This document shows, piece after piece, positions 63,801-64,000 of a DNA stretch of 64,000 nucleotides; within the stretch, counting starts at the first letter, position 1, and each line of letters begins with the position of its first letter. The notes under the pieces are model-generated. The model worked only from the letters and a program-made list of their open reading frames with translations, searched no databases and was not told where the DNA came from. The stretch comes from an uncultured Bacteroidales bacterium (GTDB lineage: Bacteria; Bacteroidota; Bacteroidia; Bacteroidales; Paludibacteraceae), in the NCBI GenBank assembly GCA_946411385.1, contig CAMKDV010000010.1, forward strand, positions 62,001 through 126,000, given 5' to 3'. A program made the position numbers and the translations under genes.

Positions 63801-64000
63801 AAAAGGCTGATTGCCTTGAACTGCGAGACGGCTCCTGTATCAGCACACGCCCTATTCAACCAAGCGGTAGTGTCTGCCTCAGTTTTATTTACGTATTTAT
63901 CCTTTTTACCCACATAGTAAAAAGTACTATCCGATTCCGGCACACGCATGTAATCGGTTCGGAAGAAACTCGTTTCGCCAACGCGATCCATGCAGTTCAG
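54896..64000 (-). CDS. Giant secreted surface protein, N-terminus outside the window
   Basis: More than 3030 residues are visible and the frame is still open at base 64000, so the start and signal peptide are not seen; the ATG at 63991 need not be the start. Recognisable parts, from the N-terminal side: an InlB/Listeria-Bacteroides-type repeat (GYKFTKWTTNADGTGDSYYP, about 63120-63235) and a jelly-roll, carbohydrate-binding-like domain (about 58170-58640, with GQKIYFSAYVGNP and DDMCFFA). Then comes a segment typical of T9SS surface proteins (NNSWNNPDNWIG, near 56580-56620), and a C-terminal block (54899-54973) built around NGHVFILRNGHVYSMFGQKL. That end resembles the last strands of type IX sorting domains. 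No protease or other enzyme motif was recognised. By eye it is more AT-rich than the sprA region. Adhesin or structural surface role is inferred. Confidence 0.75.
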   Translation of the reverse strand: MNCMDRVGETSFFRTDYMRVPESDSTFYYVGKKDKYVNKTEADTTAWLNRACADTGAVSQFKAISLLRPYGLQKDIAADTVSKLMAPKGAYGRMQVDTTSCEQNLDVSFLPVGYFLQTNSGLNVRLIPNEDYTVWTTEQMWHITAEDTKLQIKATLISGEDFSTTDPGLDITGWSKMVNGLDIPVHGNPEATVVDQYGWARIYTDNSAKALSYNGGLELVLIDNTKYIQYDNNGHFGEDIPNQYASVEDATVIVQEPRLLAGYKFTKWTTNADGTGDSYYPGDEITLDSGSVPSVLHLYAQAKYEGIINVAISFVHEDGKRYFLTQPGEAPRYARARHFDDWTHVWQGMANAENSDPNYLSSYTILGKEEICKECEPGEYVLDPRYETMHGNVDSLTYYEKFHPQEDVYIGLYYTNPYTILANNTWAGLFRSSNGWPTPSNPCVDSTIISSSHYLTTVVNDTTRLPRGGAVINSPSTLYADSALVYNATDNQFDGDIIANGTNFMISGIGVVDAHYVILPDTTDEDAEWVDEITFGYHENQTTEQQIWSKLIGKQLLAQMMVGNEIVYFHPNSDKTITTADELRLSLDYRLAQSFTYIQDSREGGSMDTLTAAFRPSIRNTSNGFCQILTSGISSPKEIKVRVGEELVYDDIYDTIRVRLTPRGTSKVKAYYGRWKTGSPGLHVAADGSRYRDIIVRTKTYHYGAASTRLKLKPENASYTFSPLKDQSQDLNFKLWEYTVYPLLDLKGVKVGEVITDSTEVTDTKLGMIVGGCSLKGSYFDVTGALYQHVTLKTKVQNNEMANRDTLVISSINYNGSAYDIDDIYVPLVQASLAADELIWSVVDGTTRYFIVASSEGNGLTYRTFTKTDSRLYKQGTKTELLVGSKNADNDDNQYITPWKFRYTPNPAVQTDQLLLTTDYGVGRSFRISGSTPGTVPTASADTATLTYRYVDTYVNDNANYEEHVRIYFADKGWLMFRVTGSPATPELYLDNTDTVTEEEATVFSWGYLKKEFNIYEKGTYPSQNSAEFRYNSSTTATITTKYKAFYQYSMLLNNTLTYLARKDEENIGTLKTDPWYVDYEYSLIPDARFIDKEDASKSRYSGLEIKGLIDESKMQTKIGPKTDSVTSPKHVRYPLETGPYVDIVDTFDFKVKFLPGAPTYGFTNTWKDFKSIEDAHLKIPMIRKTYHVVEYDSLSCTPDRDEYSHVFSATDMGATHTFTLHTVYKEGSQILNIDNQIVDVSAATSTDMTAEGSGGGHAWSGMDLSNINMTEIRLIDESGGTPTWCEISGKTANTITVRCKENGIRAPRNAYLYFAYIVYVDSKMKFVNFQLRVTQTSIYEHADNQTLVHSSGASGDPKLDGIQQVHENKRILYYYPDQYVELPIRERNFYGWWRWYQEVNEGGVIMGRDVPDADWQDPPTNSSTAYTFAFNTIGDAPNTMGRYTVFHYPSQNYGKEIRKNPPANSPRLKSTVLTGKRTYTYAADISNYYDNLPLSMSSINNVDVEALAQQQQIIEPTLSLREKFELHPWTEMAAKMEGYKSAVAATYEDESYMEDHVMMAPAGNSLLLTTEQRYNLENLRAGSHSESLLCYYMRDDNWDVWDGDVDRQDTMIWCGGWDATCQWYTYNPGDKRYTECNYEVTKDDDFLSVPPFTIANGKETDSVIYCLRARSKKSVFSGTGAGATLTIDGADGDYWFNICRYKIIYHRPTKYGPLEENNGKAIITNEEIDQSYEVLERLNFDYDKPGPDYRIYPHPLPWTDASYGYCYPLAPGLPQNRYHVQSDFPNSGEYAIINRIPNKSHWPSNLTYWCEMEQHGGAENGYMIYCDGMSSAGQVAALSIDTTLCTGQKIYFSAYVGNPSTVTTATASKPNFIFSVQGSDDGSTWVDITSYMTGEIQRSNKWSQIFFPIQSNKDYKKYRVRIFNVASNWDGNDFVIDDMCFFATKSPMIAYQANTTCKDPESAETAAHAVIRLDYQGFDGFGSSTVNVYYNIEEKGVNSKYYKFIVPVDGYINQRIEDGDDPQRLKYGIIEMPAHTYVPVDDELIFDNVEDLVDKFEKSKLGDVYSFRQGYIFENLDDSIRPVLYIVHKVNVNPDSIYTVRMALTTLELSNRNPDYSCAMTSVLDISNQMVLDVAGNEYENMTVTRLCPNVPLDISMKAKGMLNMDGSAPIEQTGTSICDWLLHGETRAAESLALYGYTYSDIVKSINVLRSKDASNSNRFAKSFTEISSSVMDVLEAGLPEDDEIESDSSAYTIIKHLVNENYLTLYKQTITTSIESNTTLKYVVMPVEGTGWDAAHSLEMAVCPNPIQISLTTLPKSAAPLVINGPSTPGQPVVFMKSVTAANGTITIPISTINALSAVHSVEFYSTDDPRYFTGGHSLSFTPDKTIESSPYYVPGDDIVLTPASSNNYTMRGGYNYTFNIVMQTRAGALVDVDGCPVGNIPFTISVVPDYLRWEPKSAENNSWNNPDNWIGINQLNAAIHDNAHYAPLASTNVVIPAMADGLPYPVLTAAGDPSAVGFVYNTCNSVRFMPGTAIAQQQRLTYDSVVVDMTTPQMKWALRSTPVTGLLSGDIFLSNAELNWEKSPWEVGEFDADGRNYTTGNASFWLSLFSREYKYIGNKDQDKDSTYTANADWSKVANGLNDSLPVAQGWAIFTYTKALRDANVRLPKNDDIYYYYTASGDKVPDLYVNNLRALRNTLSGGEGKAGKLAFHPDGDTKNYLITKGAESVSYVFGNPTMGYIDIWGFIADNSSKLANEIKYIDNTGVFTPAIEAASGEDVITNQNRYLPPMHAMVIKAKATGSSISLTLNANRIITQVNQVVRPEGAPQRNMDMGLSKGIMTITAINPVSNRCTSRLMLGQGYHADIREGEDVVLTTINIDHYSTTNAPATPFNIYASEAGYGLSIDLRDEIVNVPISFLMTSLPYAPTTRLWFTGVNTIEGPLVLYDALTDTERLIRDGSYLDIETPEQSNEQRYYIRRYGYSPGDPSNPTTEVINPSVNNETQVTKILKNGHVFILRNGHVYSMFGQKLR

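Overview
The window is a contiguous piece of a Bacteroidales (Bacteroidota) chromosome. The evidence is gene content and promoter style: a primary sigma factor of about 286 residues without a long N-terminal region, the giant type IX secretion (T9SS) translocon protein SprA, a GldG homologue, a DUF5683 protein, WG-repeat and LysM envelope proteins, and repeated promoters of the Bacteroidota form TTTG-about 20 nt-TAnnTTTG. The family within Bacteroidales cannot be fixed from the sequence. Nearly everything is vertical-looking core chromosome. No phage, plasmid, CRISPR or intact insertion sequence was seen.

Layout. 1-3668 (+): 3' part of gpmI, then rsfS and ftsH. 3657-6035 (-): a four-gene acyl-chain operon (two unlike hot-dog dehydratase-type proteins, a FabI-type enoyl reductase and a FabG-type ketoreductase). 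6211-10012 (-): gapA, a proline-rich outer-membrane protein and an nrnA-like DHH phosphoesterase. 10158-15770 (+): an envelope operon (SurA/PpiC-type PPIase, GldG, LysM plus periplasmic-binding-like protein, beta-barrel protein). 15799-21996 (+): a GT9 glycosyltransferase, parA-parB, DUF5683, an MltD-type transglycosylase, a MerR regulator and an RlmI-type methyltransferase. 22503-29185 (+): greA, a HIT protein and the rod-shape cluster mreB-mreC-mreD-pbp2-rodA. 29270-41926 (+): tcdA, trxA, tRNA-Arg, rpoD, an HD phosphohydrolase, lpxD-lpxC-lpxA, a WG-repeat protein, glnS, a small lipoprotein, an orphan HsdR-N nuclease-like domain, phoH and a comM-type ATPase. 41923-52954 (-): a Usp-like protein, engB, mltG, a NadR-like kinase, sprA and ruvA. 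53013-53675: noncoding DNA packed with tandem repeats. 53673-64000 (-): an operon of a giant secreted protein (start outside the window), a small protein with a membrane-anchor-like tail, and a voltage-gated cation channel.

How the genes fit together. Much of the window builds the envelope: lipid A (lpxD, lpxC, lpxA), wall elongation (mre/pbp2/rodA) and remodelling (mltD, mltG), outer-membrane protein folding (PPIase), T9SS export (sprA), and a probable T9SS cargo (the giant protein). The remainder is information processing and central metabolism.

The points most worth a second look are these. (1) The two dehydratase-type proteins each keep only one half of the FabZ catalytic pair (His in one, Glu in the other), which suggests an obligate heteromer. 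(2) LpxC is not fused to FabZ, unlike the usual Bacteroidales arrangement. (3) The giant protein, a tail-anchored small protein and a channel with a TIEGW selectivity filter share one operon. (4) The intergenic DNA is full of tandem repeats of 7 to 9 bp, each locus with its own sequence, plus one 35-bp array upstream of ruvA-sprA.
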